Source: Clostridia bacterium (GTDB taxonomy: Bacteria > Bacillota > Clostridia > Oscillospirales > Acutalibacteraceae). Taken from it: 60,493 nucleotides of DNA. Location of the stretch: assembly GCA_017516315.1 (NCBI GenBank), contig JAFXDE010000028.1, positions 1-60,493 of the forward strand, given 5' to 3'. The notes under the pieces were generated by a model. It was not told where the DNA came from. It worked only from the letters and a program-made list of their open reading frames with translations, and ran no database searches. Made by a program: the position numbers and the translations under genes. Of the stretch, positions 35,171-44,419 are shown one piece after another. The first letter of the stretch is position 1; each line of letters opens with the position of its first letter.

Positions 35171-36169
35171 TCAATAGTTCCATCCCTTGGGAATAAAGTA
35201 GTCGCCGTAAACCTTCAGCACATAATCATCGGTCATACCTGCGATATAGTCACAGGCGGCTCTTTCGGCGCCCTCCTTCCAGGCTATGGTTATGTATTCA
35301 TTGGGAAGCTCGTTAGGATTTGATACGAAAAATTCGTAAAGAGCCTGAATGAGCTTTATTGCCTTTCCCTCTTCACTTTTACAGGCAGGGTTCGTGTAAA
35401 CTCTGTCAAACATAAATTCGTGAAGCATATCAAAGGCCGACTGCACATCGCTGTCGAGAACTATTTCGTCCTTTGTATTTTCGATAGCGGACATTACGAG
35501 AGTATTTATTCTCTGACTTTTCGTTTCACCTAAAATCTTTCTCGCCTCAGCGGGAATATTACCCTCGGTAATTATTCCGCCTCTTACCGCATCGTCTATG
35601 TCGTGATTGATGTAAGCGATTCTGTCGGCGAGCTTTACTATTCTGCCCTCGAGGGTAGAGGCCTCCTCACCTCTCGTATGGCACAGTATTCCGTTTCTTA
35701 CCTCGTAGGTAAGGTTCAGTCCCTTGCCTTTGTTTTCTAAAAAATCAACTACACGCAGACTTTGCTCGTAATGCTTGAAGCCGCCGGGATACACCTCGTT
35801 AAGAGCTCTTTCACCGGCATGTCCGAAGGGAGTATGTCCCAGGTCGTGACCGAGAGCAATAGCCTCGGTAAGAGTTTCGTTAAGAGAAATCCCCATAGCA
35901 ATAGTACGGGCTATCTGCGAAACCTCAAGTGTATGAGTAAGGCGTGTTCTGTAATGAGCGCTGTCGGGAGTAAGAAAAACCTGTGTCTTATGCTTTAAGC
36001 GTCTGAAGGCGGGACAGTGAATGATTCTGTCTCTGTCTCTCTGAAAGGCTGTTCTTACGGGGCACTCCTCTTCGGGAGTAAGTCTTCCCTTTGTATTTTC
36101 GCAAAGAAAGCCGTACGCGGAAATGGTTTTTCTTTCGTTTTCCAAAGACCTTAGCCTTATATGAGACAT
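35171..36169 (-). CDS. dgt: deoxyguanosinetriphosphate triphosphohydrolase-like protein
   Basis: About 332 residues of the HD-domain dNTPase family, which hydrolyses dNTPs to nucleosides and triphosphate. Metal ligands are visible in RLTHTLEVSQIAR (His), ALGHDLGHTPFGHAGE (His-Asp) and LADRIAYINHDIDD (late Asp). The N-terminal block RDRDRIIHCPAFRRLKHKTQV is also typical. The frame opens with a GTG at 36178, but AGGGG lies 8 bases before the ATG at 36169, which I prefer. It precedes dnaG by 31 bases and probably shares its transcript, pairing dNTP control with replication priming. Substrate preference (dGTP or general) cannot be told from sequence. Confidence 0.93.
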   Translation of the reverse strand: MSHIRLRSLENERKTISAYGFLCENTKGRLTPEEECPVRTAFQRDRDRIIHCPAFRRLKHKTQVFLTPDSAHYRTRLTHTLEVSQIARTIAMGISLNETLTEAIALGHDLGHTPFGHAGERALNEVYPGGFKHYEQSLRVVDFLENKGKGLNLTYEVRNGILCHTRGEEASTLEGRIVKLADRIAYINHDIDDAVRGGIITEGNIPAEARKILGETKSQRINTLVMSAIENTKDEIVLDSDVQSAFDMLHEFMFDRVYTNPACKSEEGKAIKLIQALYEFFVSNPNELPNEYITIAWKEGAERAACDYIAGMTDDYVLKVYGDYFIPKGWNY

Positions 36170-36242
36170 TCTGAACACCCCTTTTTTTATCCTATATAAT
36201 TATATACGCTAAAAAATTATTTTTTCCCCTAAATTTTTAAAA

Positions 36243-36863
36243 TTAAATTTCACAAAATTTTTCATCGACAACCTTACAGTCAAATCTTCCGTTTGAGACA
36301 TCGATCAGCCTGGCTCTGAAGGAATCGAGAAGTCCCTCGGGAATACGGAAGGTTACGGTCACATTATCGGTGAACTCCGTGTCCTCGACTATACCTCCGT
36401 TTTCGCAGATAAGAGGTACCAATCTTCCGTAGAAATTATAATCAGCCGTGGCAGTTACTATCTTGCACAGGGACATAGTAATAATTCCGCCCGAATCGAG
36501 AGCTATCTTTGCGCCGTGGGAGTAGGCTCTTACCAGTCCTCCCGCACCGAGCATTATGCCGCCGAAATAACGGGTAACAACCACACAGCAGTCGGTAACC
36601 TCCTCCTTCAGAAGCACATCAAGGCAGGGAATTCCCGCTGTACCCTGAGGCTCACCGTCATCGCTGAAGCGGCGCACTCCGCCGTCACGAAGGACATAGG
36701 CATAGACATTATGAGTAGCATCCCAATGCTTTGATTTGATACTGCCGATGAAATCGAGAGCCTCCTGCTGAGTCTTCACGGGCTTTACATAGCCGATAAA
36801 CCGTGACTTTTTAACGATAAATTCATCAGAGCTTTCAGTTTTTACTGTGCGGTATTCGGACAT
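36243..36863 (-). CDS. YigZ/IMPACT-family protein
   Basis: A 206-residue protein of the UPF0029/IMPACT family. The N-terminal domain has the signature KSRFIGYVKPVKT, KHWDATHNVYAYV, RRFSDDGEPQGTAG and VVVTRYFGGIMLGAGGLVRAYS. The C-terminal ferredoxin-like domain (about 135-206) resembles elongation factor G domain IV-type folds. Bacterial members are uncharacterised; eukaryotic IMPACT binds the GCN1 translation regulator. Ribosome site AAGGAGG. It lies between rpmE and dgt on the same strand, downstream of the rpmE terminator, so it may have a separate promoter that I could not identify. Confidence 0.92.
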   Translation of the reverse strand: MSEYRTVKTESSDEFIVKKSRFIGYVKPVKTQQEALDFIGSIKSKHWDATHNVYAYVLRDGGVRRFSDDGEPQGTAGIPCLDVLLKEEVTDCCVVVTRYFGGIMLGAGGLVRAYSHGAKIALDSGGIITMSLCKIVTATADYNFYGRLVPLICENGGIVEDTEFTDNVTVTFRIPEGLLDSFRARLIDVSNGRFDCKVVDEKFCEI

Positions 36864-36917
36864 AGGAGTACCTCCTTATCAGTGCCTGAGGGCAGGGATT
36901 TGTGTAAAATGAAAATA

Positions 36918-36942
36918 AGACGATACAAAAGCTGCATCGTCT
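36918..36942 (-). terminator. terminator of rpmE
   Basis: AGACGAT (36918-36924) pairs with ATCGTCT (36936-36942). On the minus strand TATTTTCATTTT follows, and an outer TTTACA/TGTAAA pairing extends the stem. It lies 18 bases past the L31 stop codon. Confidence 0.75.
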
Positions 36943-36960
36943 GATTTACATAAAAAATAA

Positions 36961-37164
36961 TTATTTGCTGAGATTGAAACGCTTATTGAATCTGTCAACA
37001 CGTCCGCCTGTATCAACAAGCTTCTGCTTACCTGTAAAGAAGGGGTGGCAGTTTGAACAAATATCAACACGCATATCCTTTTTTGTAGAACCTGTAGCGA
37101 TCTTAGCGCCGCAAGCACATCTTACTTCTGTCTGTTCGTAGTTGGGATGAAGATCCTTTTTCAT
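36961..37164 (-). CDS. rpmE: 50S ribosomal protein L31, zinc-binding type
   Basis: A 67-residue large-subunit protein. The cysteine motifs CACG and [12 protein letters not shown] mark the zinc-binding (C+) paralogue, which Gram-positives replace under zinc limitation with a zinc-free copy. RFNKRF near the C-terminus is typical. The ATG at 37164 follows GAGGTG at good spacing; a GTG three codons earlier overlaps that ribosome site. It is monocistronic, with a promoter at 37208-37236 and a terminator at 36918-36942. Confidence 0.96.
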   Translation of the reverse strand: MKKDLHPNYEQTEVRCACGAKIATGSTKKDMRVDICSNCHPFFTGKQKLVDTGGRVDRFNKRFNLSK

Positions 37165-37207
37165 TTTGTTCACCTCTTTCGGCTCATTGCATTATTTAAC
37201 GGGTAGT

Positions 37208-37236
37208 ATTGTAACACAAGAAAAAGGAAAAATCAA
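37208..37236 (-). promoter_or_regulatory. sigma-A promoter of rpmE
   Basis: On the minus strand TTGATT (37236-37231), a 17-base spacer and TACAAT (37213-37208). The leader before ATG 37164 is about 37 nt. Confidence 0.75.
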
Positions 37237-37284
37237 CATTTTTTTGAAAATAATTTATTTTATTTCGAAAAAGTTTTTTTACTC

Positions 37285-40200
37285 TTATTCTACTGCTATA
37301 GCCTTGCCTAAATAAAAGGAGTAAAGCACCGTTTCTTTTACGCTGTAGTCTGTACAAAGAGACAAAGCCTTTTTATAAAGCTTTACCTGTGAAGAATATT
37401 TTTCTCTGAATTCCTCCTCGGTTTTAAGCTTATCGGTCTTATAGTCCACTACCACCAGCTCACCCTTTTCCTCAAATGCACAGTCAGCGATACCCTGAAT
37501 CATTACCTTTTCTTCGGAAAATTCATCGGTACCCTCATAAACCTCATTGATAGGTACTTCTACGGTAAACTTCTTTTCTCTCATAACATTACCGCTTGCA
37601 AGTATTCTCTTCGCGAGATCGCTTTCAAAGAATTTTTCTACGGCACAAGCATCTATACCCTCTGCCTGCTTATCGGTAATAATACCTCTTTCTCTGAGTC
37701 TGTCTATCTCACCTCTCACATCGCGCGAGGCGTTTTCATAATCTGCAAACTGCATAAAAGAATGAGTGGCGATACCCTTCTGCGCTCCCGTAAGACCGCC
37801 CTCAGATAAAAAGGGAGGCACAGACGAAGCGAAGTATTCTCTGTCCACAAATTCCTTATCCACCTCAGAGGCTGCTCTTTTCATCAGCACACCGGAAAGC
37901 GCCTCATATTTATATCTGAAGCTCACCTTCTCCTCTATGAGACGAAGCAGCTCCGGATCGGTTTTAGCATCTGCTTCTCTTTTCCTTCGGCTTATGGGCA
38001 GAATGTCCTCTTCCATAGAAGAAATCACTACCTTAAGAGGCGAAGGACAGTCCGAGACTATATGCTCGCGACAGCCGATAATTTCACGCAGCTCAGAGGC
38101 ATCCCTGTGTCTGAGAAGCGCTGTAACTATCCATTCACCCATACCCCCTGCCGAAGAAACGAGAAAGGGTGAAATCTTATCCTTTTTCGGGTTTATATTG
38201 TCATAACACTTTTTAAGAGTGGCTTCGAGATTATTCGTGCCGTAGACCATTATCAGTCTTTCTCTGGCGCGGGTAAGAGCCACATAAAGAACACGAAGCT
38301 CTTCACTCAGTCCGTCCATACTCTTTGACAGCTTGACAGCACTGTGACACACCGTATCGTACTGATCGAAGGTGTCGATGTCTCTTCTGATTATACCGAG
38401 TCCGTGCTTGAGACTGATAAGAAGGTTTTCTCTTTCATCGGTCTTATTGAATTTGCTTCCGCAGGAGCCGAGAATACATACGGGGAACTCCAGACCCTTT
38501 GATTTATGGACAGACATTATCTTTACCGTATCGGCGCTCTGCACCTGTCCGAGGCAGGCAGTAAGATCCTTTTTATTATGCTTAAGTCTGTCGATGAAGC
38601 GCACAAAGCCCGAAAGGCCTCCCGAGCCTGTTTTTTCGTAATTATCCGCATAATCCGTCAGAAGCATAAGGTTAGATCTTTTCATTCCCGTCGGGTCTAC
38701 GGCATCGAAAATGTTCAGTATCGCCGTATCCTCAAATATAACCCCGATAAGCTCTCTGACGCTTCGGCAAAGTCCTGTTCTGCGCCAATGTCTGACTCTT
38801 TCGTTAAAGGCCTTTACCTTTTCGTTTCCCTTTTCCTCCTGAAGGAGAAGGCAGGAATAAATGTCACCCTTTCTCGAATCAATACGGTACTGACTTATAT
38901 CGTCGGCAGTAAAGGAAAACAAGGGGGAAAGCATTACGCTTAAAAGAGGCACATCCTGCTTGGGATTATCTGTAATCCGCAGAAGATTAAGCGCCAGAGC
39001 GATTTCGGAAGAGTCAAGAAAGGACCCCGTAGGCTCCGTAAAGGAGGGTACACCCATTTTACGGAAGGCGTCGGCATAAATATTGCTTCTGCTCTTTGCT
39101 GAGCGCAAAAGCACAGCAAAGTCTCCGAAGGTGGCTTTTCTTTCTCCCTCCTCACCCTTGACAGTAAAGCCTGAATCTATCATTTCCTTTATGAGCTTGG
39201 CTATATATCTTGCCTGGTTTTCGTCGCTGCTTTCGAGAATGAGCTCACCCGTTTTCACGAAATGAAGCTCTGCACCGAGACGGTCACCGTCCTCATAAAG
39301 GGCAGAGGGTACGAGCCGTTCCTCCTCATTGTAATCGACGGCACCGCAGCTTTTACTCATAAGTGCGTCAAAGATAAAATTGATTATATCCGTTACGCCC
39401 TTCCGTGAACGGAAATTATTACCGAGAACTATTTTCGAAGGATAATTATCCTTTTCTCTGTCATAAAGAGCATACCTCTCCTTAAGAGAGATGAATATTT
39501 CGGGCATAGCCTGTCTGAAGCCGTAGATGCTCTGCTTGACATCGCCTACACGGAAAAGATTATTCCGTGAAATGGCAGTAAAAAGCATATCCTGAGCTTC
39601 GTTGGTGTCCTGATATTCGTCGATAAGTATTTCATCGTAGGCTTCGGCTATTTCCATCGCCTTTTCTGTTCTTTCGTAGCCGTCCTCTGTTTTTCTGACT
39701 AAAAGCTTTAAGGCTCCGTGAGCTATGTCGCTGAAATCGGCAAGCTTTTTTTCTTTTTTGTTCCGCGAATAAATCTCCCCGTAAAGCTTTACTGTTCTTA
39801 CAAGTGATGCTACGAGAGGTGCGAAAAATTCCATATCCTCTCTGTAATCCTTTTCCGAGGAGAAGAAATGGCCTTTAAGAGCCTTTACCCTTTTACTGCA
39901 GGCGTCACGCTTGAAAACGAGAGAATCAAAGAAGCTGTCGTCCTTAAGGCTTTTCGGTGCTCTTCCTCTTTTAGCGGGAGCGAAGTTAAGAATTTTTTCT
40001 CTCGCTCCGTCCCAGTCACCGCGGGAAAGTAAATCAAGGCAGGCAGAAAACTGCCGTCTGTCCTCACTTACCGCATCAAAGAAAACATTGCTATAGTCCC
40101 CGTTGCCTTCGCTTTCCGAAAGAATATAGTCGGCTATATCGACCGCATATCTGAGGCAGTCGGAAACATAGGAAATAATAATTTTTCCGTAGACGCTCTC

Positions 40201-40818
40201 ACCGAATTCCTTTACATCTCTGTATTCATCACAAAGAGAATCAAGCCAGAAATCGGGAAAAGGAAAAGAACGGGAGTTTTCGTAGAGCTTTTTCACTGTT
40301 TCAGCTAAATAGCTGTCATCTCTGCCTCTGAAAAGGAGTTCGGAAAGGTTACGGAAATCCTCTCCACCCTCATCGTACATAAAGCAAAGGGCCTCGTTTA
40401 CGCTGTCATTTTTTATTATTTCAAGCTCGCCCTCATCGGCATTGACCGTTTTGGGAGAGAAATCCAGAAGCTCAAAGTTTTCCTTCACCAAGGAAGCACA
40501 AAAACTGTCAATAGTGCATATTTTCGCCGAGGGAAGAAGCATCTGCTGCTTTATGAGATTAGTATCCTCCGGGTTATCTCTGAGAAGCCCTTCTACGGCG
40601 GCGGTTATTCTTTCGAGCATTTCATTAGCTGCTGCCTTAGTAAAGGTAACGATAAGAAGCCTGTCGGCAGAGGTCGGATTATCCTTGTCCGTAAGACGCT
40701 GAATTACTCTTTCTACGAGGACTGCCGTTTTACCCGAGCCTGCGGCGGCGGAGACGACTATATCCCCTCTTCGGGAATTGATGGCATCCTTCTGATTTTC
40801 TGTCCAGCTTCTGCTCAT
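37285..40818 (-). CDS. addA: ATP-dependent helicase/nuclease subunit A
   Basis: A 1177-residue UvrD-type helicase with a C-terminal nuclease, the Gram-positive counterpart of RecBCD with AddB. Motif Ia region: the Walker A is VVSAAAGSGKTAVLVERV. Walker B is ILIDEYQDTNEAQ. Later helicase motifs include VKQSIYGFRQA, IMSVHKSKGLEFPV and LRVLYVALTRAREL-like LYVALTRARERL. The RecB-family nuclease domain near the end has ADCAFEEKGELVVVDYKTDK with catalytic Asp and Lys. The ATG at 40818 is preferred because GGAGGAG precedes it; it overlaps the addB stop by four bases (ATGA). It repairs double-strand breaks by end resection to Chi-like sites. Confidence 0.97.
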   Translation of the reverse strand: MSRSWTENQKDAINSRRGDIVVSAAAGSGKTAVLVERVIQRLTDKDNPTSADRLLIVTFTKAAANEMLERITAAVEGLLRDNPEDTNLIKQQMLLPSAKICTIDSFCASLVKENFELLDFSPKTVNADEGELEIIKNDSVNEALCFMYDEGGEDFRNLSELLFRGRDDSYLAETVKKLYENSRSFPFPDFWLDSLCDEYRDVKEFGESVYGKIIISYVSDCLRYAVDIADYILSESEGNGDYSNVFFDAVSEDRRQFSACLDLLSRGDWDGAREKILNFAPAKRGRAPKSLKDDSFFDSLVFKRDACSKRVKALKGHFFSSEKDYREDMEFFAPLVASLVRTVKLYGEIYSRNKKEKKLADFSDIAHGALKLLVRKTEDGYERTEKAMEIAEAYDEILIDEYQDTNEAQDMLFTAISRNNLFRVGDVKQSIYGFRQAMPEIFISLKERYALYDREKDNYPSKIVLGNNFRSRKGVTDIINFIFDALMSKSCGAVDYNEEERLVPSALYEDGDRLGAELHFVKTGELILESSDENQARYIAKLIKEMIDSGFTVKGEEGERKATFGDFAVLLRSAKSRSNIYADAFRKMGVPSFTEPTGSFLDSSEIALALNLLRITDNPKQDVPLLSVMLSPLFSFTADDISQYRIDSRKGDIYSCLLLQEEKGNEKVKAFNERVRHWRRTGLCRSVRELIGVIFEDTAILNIFDAVDPTGMKRSNLMLLTDYADNYEKTGSGGLSGFVRFIDRLKHNKKDLTACLGQVQSADTVKIMSVHKSKGLEFPVCILGSCGSKFNKTDERENLLISLKHGLGIIRRDIDTFDQYDTVCHSAVKLSKSMDGLSEELRVLYVALTRARERLIMVYGTNNLEATLKKCYDNINPKKDKISPFLVSSAGGMGEWIVTALLRHRDASELREIIGCREHIVSDCPSPLKVVISSMEEDILPISRRKREADAKTDPELLRLIEEKVSFRYKYEALSGVLMKRAASEVDKEFVDREYFASSVPPFLSEGGLTGAQKGIATHSFMQFADYENASRDVRGEIDRLRERGIITDKQAEGIDACAVEKFFESDLAKRILASGNVMREKKFTVEVPINEVYEGTDEFSEEKVMIQGIADCAFEEKGELVVVDYKTDKLKTEEEFREKYSSQVKLYKKALSLCTDYSVKETVLYSFYLGKAIAVE

Positions 40819-43800
40819 TCGGTCTCCTCCTCTCTTAAAAGCTCTACACATTCATCGTGGGGTATTTTTTTTATATATCTCTTTTCCGGATTTTCCTCGA
40901 GGCAGATTTCTCTGTAATCACACCAGTCACAAACCTCCGTATAGGATGAGCCGCAGACAGGCTTGGCGGGAATGATACCGTCCTGAATATCCTCTGCCAT
41001 ATTTATTATTACCTCATCCATCTTTTTACCGAGTCTTTCCAGCTGATAAAGAGAAATGAATTTGCCTTTGATTTTACCGCTTCTCTTATCGGCGGTTACG
41101 GGAATAAAGAGTCCCTTGCCCTCGGTGTCCATGTGGCTGACCATATCGTATTCGTCTACTATCATACCGTTCATTTTACCTGCACGGTAGCGGTTTTCCT
41201 TAAGAAGCTCCTCTCCGTCACCTCTCGACTCCACATTGACCGCACTCATTTTGGCAGGGAAATAGAGTATACCTGCAGGAATAATATCCTTGTATTCTCC
41301 CTCACCCTTTCTCCATATAGAGATAAGATAAAGCAGCATCTGCATATTGAGTCCCTCTAAAACATCGGAAAGCTCAAAGGTTTTTCCGCCTGTTTTATAG
41401 TCTACGACCCGTATAAAGCGCTTGCCGTCCATATCCATTTTATCCACACGGTCGATAATACCCCTTATCTGCACCGTACCCCTTTTAAGCCCGAGGGTAA
41501 AGGGCTTCACATCGCCGTCACGCCTTATGGAAAGCTCGAAATCGCAGGGCTCGAAATCACTGGACATAAACTCGCCCCTGAGCCTGTCCATAATATCGGA
41601 AAGGACCTTAAGAAGACGGGAATAAATATAATTGAAGCGTGAATCCTTTGTGTCGCTTCCACCCATCTTATCCTTCATATATTCCTCAAGACAGAAGCGA
41701 AGCTCCTGCTTCATCTGCTCATCGGAGAGAGCCAGGAAATCCTTCCCCTTGTATTTTTTCAGTATCAGCTCCAAAACGTGATGGACCACCGTACCACTCT
41801 GTGAAGCGTCAAGTGCAGCCTTGACACGGGGAGAAGCACCGATACCGTAACGGCAGTAATACATAAAGGGACATTTGCTGTAGGTCTCCATCTGCGAAGC
41901 GGAAAAATACAGATCCTTGCCGAAAAGTGAGAGTGCAGTTTCCTTGTTTTCTATTTCGTAGGGCTCCCTATAAACAGCTCTGCTCATAGAGTCAAGCACT
42001 CCGCCGTAATCCTTTTTATCAGCGAAAAAAGAATAAAGAGTGTTACTCTCAGTGCTGTTTTCGCGATATTTTTCCGCCATAAGCCTGAAGGCGGATTTTT
42101 CACTTTCGATAAGCTCGGAAAGCTCTTCGCTTCCCGTAGTTATATATTTAAGTCCCGGCATCATTTTTTCACAAAGAGTAATGCCCTCGCTCTTTGTTCT
42201 TTTTTCGTCGCCCTGTCCCGAAACACAATAAGAAAGATAAAGTCTGTCCGAGGGGGAAGAAAGTGCATTGTAAAGAATAAAGCGCTCCTTAAGGCTCTTT
42301 TCCTTTACTCCGTCACCAAGGTCAAGACCTGTGCTTTCCAGCCTACTCTTTTCGAAGGCTGAAAAAAGGCCGCTTTCACTCTGAGTTTTCGGGAAAAGAC
42401 CGCTGTTAAGTCCCACCACAAAAACAACTCTTGCTTTTTTCGTGAGCATTCTTTCGGCACCGACCACACTTACCTCGTCGAAGCCGTCGGGAAGCTTACC
42501 GAGTGATTTTTCTCTAATAACCAGCTCAAAAAGCTCACTGAGTCTTTTCGGACTTACCTTTTTTTCACCCAAAGCACCCGCCATATCGTCGAGAGCCTCC
42601 ATAAGTATATCCCATACCTGCTCCTGCTCGAGAGCAAGGTCTGTGTCACCCTCTTTTTCCAGAGTAAGGGCATAATGCTTAAGGCCTTCGTCGATTTTAT
42701 TTTCGCGAAGGAAATAATAAAGAGCGCTTATGGCCTCGACGGCACTTCCGTCTTTTATTTTTTCACTCAGAGAAAGAATGGGGAGAACCGTTTTTTCTCT
42801 CAGGGCATTGAGCCTGTCCAGCTCTGCCTGTCTTTTTTCGTTAAGGCTTTCACCGAAGCCGTCAGGATTATACCTCCACTCGCTCAGCCACTTTTTACCG
42901 CTGATATCCCACATAAAGCAGTAGTTTTCCATCAGCGCACTCTCCTCGTCGCTGATGCCTGCGAGATAGGTTTTAAGGTAGCGGAAAACATAATCGCTGT
43001 CAAAGCCCTCTGCGCAAATTTTCAGAAGGCTTCTTACGAGAATTATAAGGGGCTGATGGATAATCTCCTGTCGCTTATCCTCGAAAAAGGGTATTCCGTA
43101 GATGTGAAAAGCGGAGCGAAGCTGTCTTTCATAGCCTTCATCGTCTCTGTAAACAACGGCTATGTCTCTGCAGCGGTATTCACCTGTACGGATGAGTGCT
43201 TTGATTTTTCTCGCTACAGCGTCACATTCCTCATAGAAATCTCCTGCCGTGATAACCGTTATGTTTTCGCTTTCTCCCTCATAAATAACGAAATCAGGCT
43301 TATATAAGTTCTTTTCTATATGAGCTATATCATCTCTGAAATATTGGCTCTCACCCTTACAGATAACAGGCTCTGCCACCTGTATATTATACTCTCCCGC
43401 CAGCTTCATAAGCTTACGTGCAGTACGCTGAATGTAAGGGAAGGGACCTGTGCCTGCGGTAATGTCGATTTTATCCAAACAAAGAGTAACGAATACATCC
43501 TCTGCCTGCCTCATCATAAGAGAGATAAGCTTTAATTCGTCATAGGTAAAAGCCGGAAAGCCGTCGATAACCACGGTCTTGCCCGCAAAGAAGCTTTCAC
43601 AGCAGAGTATCTCATAAACCCCCGACAGCAAATCGCCGTCATCAAAGGCACTCTGTGCCACCACAGCCTCATAGGTGCGGTAAATAAGAGCTGACTCCTC
43701 TGTCTTTTCGCGGAGAAGTCTGTCAGTAATGCTTTCTGCGCTTTTCAGCAGCTCATCGGCATTTATACCCTCATTTTTCATTTCATCCACAAAGGACAGT

Positions 43801-44156
43801 AGCTTTTCACAGAGAGCTATATCGTTTTTATGCCTAGAAAATACGCGAAGGCGGTCACTTATGCTCTCTACGGCAAGAGACATATAAATCAGTCTCGCCG
43901 CGCCCGAAGCGACAGGCTTTTTAATTCCCCCGTAAAGTGAAAGAGCGATATGAGAAAGACGGGTAAAGGAAAGCACCTCTACCTCAGAAGCCGCCTTCGG
44001 TCCCAAAAGAGAAAGTATACCTCTATCGCTTTCGAAGGTATACTGACGGGGTACGATCAGCATAGTCGCCTTCCCATCTTTAACCCTTTCACCGAGTATT
44101 TTATGAGCAGCCGAGGTCTTGCCGCTGTTTTTTCTGCCGATAATGAAATTAAGCAT
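40815..44156 (-). CDS. addB: ATP-dependent helicase/nuclease subunit B
   Basis: A 1113-residue partner of AddA. The N-terminal nucleotide-binding loop is IIGRKNSGKTSAAH. The inactive-helicase core follows, and the C-terminal RecB-family nuclease shows GIIDRVDKMD and RVVDYKTGGKTF. Four cysteines fit the iron-sulphur clasp of this family: one in YSKCPFMYYC and three in the block CGSSYTEVCDWCDYREIC near residues 1070-1090. AddB recognises Chi-like sequences in studied relatives. It precedes addA with a four-base overlap and has its own promoter at 44186-44214. Ribosome site GGAG eight bases before ATG 44156. Confidence 0.96.
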   Translation of the reverse strand: MLNFIIGRKNSGKTSAAHKILGERVKDGKATMLIVPRQYTFESDRGILSLLGPKAASEVEVLSFTRLSHIALSLYGGIKKPVASGAARLIYMSLAVESISDRLRVFSRHKNDIALCEKLLSFVDEMKNEGINADELLKSAESITDRLLREKTEESALIYRTYEAVVAQSAFDDGDLLSGVYEILCCESFFAGKTVVIDGFPAFTYDELKLISLMMRQAEDVFVTLCLDKIDITAGTGPFPYIQRTARKLMKLAGEYNIQVAEPVICKGESQYFRDDIAHIEKNLYKPDFVIYEGESENITVITAGDFYEECDAVARKIKALIRTGEYRCRDIAVVYRDDEGYERQLRSAFHIYGIPFFEDKRQEIIHQPLIILVRSLLKICAEGFDSDYVFRYLKTYLAGISDEESALMENYCFMWDISGKKWLSEWRYNPDGFGESLNEKRQAELDRLNALREKTVLPILSLSEKIKDGSAVEAISALYYFLRENKIDEGLKHYALTLEKEGDTDLALEQEQVWDILMEALDDMAGALGEKKVSPKRLSELFELVIREKSLGKLPDGFDEVSVVGAERMLTKKARVVFVVGLNSGLFPKTQSESGLFSAFEKSRLESTGLDLGDGVKEKSLKERFILYNALSSPSDRLYLSYCVSGQGDEKRTKSEGITLCEKMMPGLKYITTGSEELSELIESEKSAFRLMAEKYRENSTESNTLYSFFADKKDYGGVLDSMSRAVYREPYEIENKETALSLFGKDLYFSASQMETYSKCPFMYYCRYGIGASPRVKAALDASQSGTVVHHVLELILKKYKGKDFLALSDEQMKQELRFCLEEYMKDKMGGSDTKDSRFNYIYSRLLKVLSDIMDRLRGEFMSSDFEPCDFELSIRRDGDVKPFTLGLKRGTVQIRGIIDRVDKMDMDGKRFIRVVDYKTGGKTFELSDVLEGLNMQMLLYLISIWRKGEGEYKDIIPAGILYFPAKMSAVNVESRGDGEELLKENRYRAGKMNGMIVDEYDMVSHMDTEGKGLFIPVTADKRSGKIKGKFISLYQLERLGKKMDEVIINMAEDIQDGIIPAKPVCGSSYTEVCDWCDYREICLEENPEKRYIKKIPHDECVELLREEETE

Positions 44157-44185
44157 AATAAATTCTCCGTAATTTTGATAGCTAC

Positions 44186-44214
44186 ATTATACATTAACCG
44201 ATTTTATTTTGCAA
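44186..44214 (-). promoter_or_regulatory. sigma-A promoter of addB-addA
   Basis: On the minus strand TTGCAA (44214-44209), a 17-base spacer and TATAAT (44191-44186). Predicted leader about 23 nt. Confidence 0.78.
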
Positions 44215-44261
44215 GACAGGAAAAGGGGTGAGGGAAGATATTTGGACTGTGAAATACATAT

Positions 44262-44419
44262 AAGGACCGAGGAATGAGAGCCAAGGGTTAAGTGCCAAGG
44301 ACCGCGAAACAAGATTTTCACTTCTCCGATACATCTGCAATAAAAAAACCTCTCCATTAATTGAAGAGGCATTTTTCTATTTAATTTCCTTGGCCCTTAT
44401 TCCTTGTCCCTCGGCCCTT
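44262..44419. repeat. CCAAGG-type inverted repeat element
   Basis: The left arm (44262-44303, with GGACCGAGG, GCCAAGGG and GCCAAGGACC) and the right arm (44385-44419, with CCTTGGCCC and CCCTCGGCCC) are imperfect inverted copies. They enclose the terminator of the TraX gene. The right arm abuts the TraX stop codon at 44420. The element resembles the other inverted short-repeat elements at 48.4 kb and 56.0 kb in layout but not in sequence. Confidence 0.6.
44342..44369 (-). terminator. terminator of the TraX-family gene
   Basis: CCTCT (44349-44353) pairs with AGAGG (44365-44369), with further pairing inside the ATTAATT loop. Seven T residues follow on the minus strand. It lies about 50 bases past the stop codon, inside the inverted repeat element. 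Confidence 0.75.
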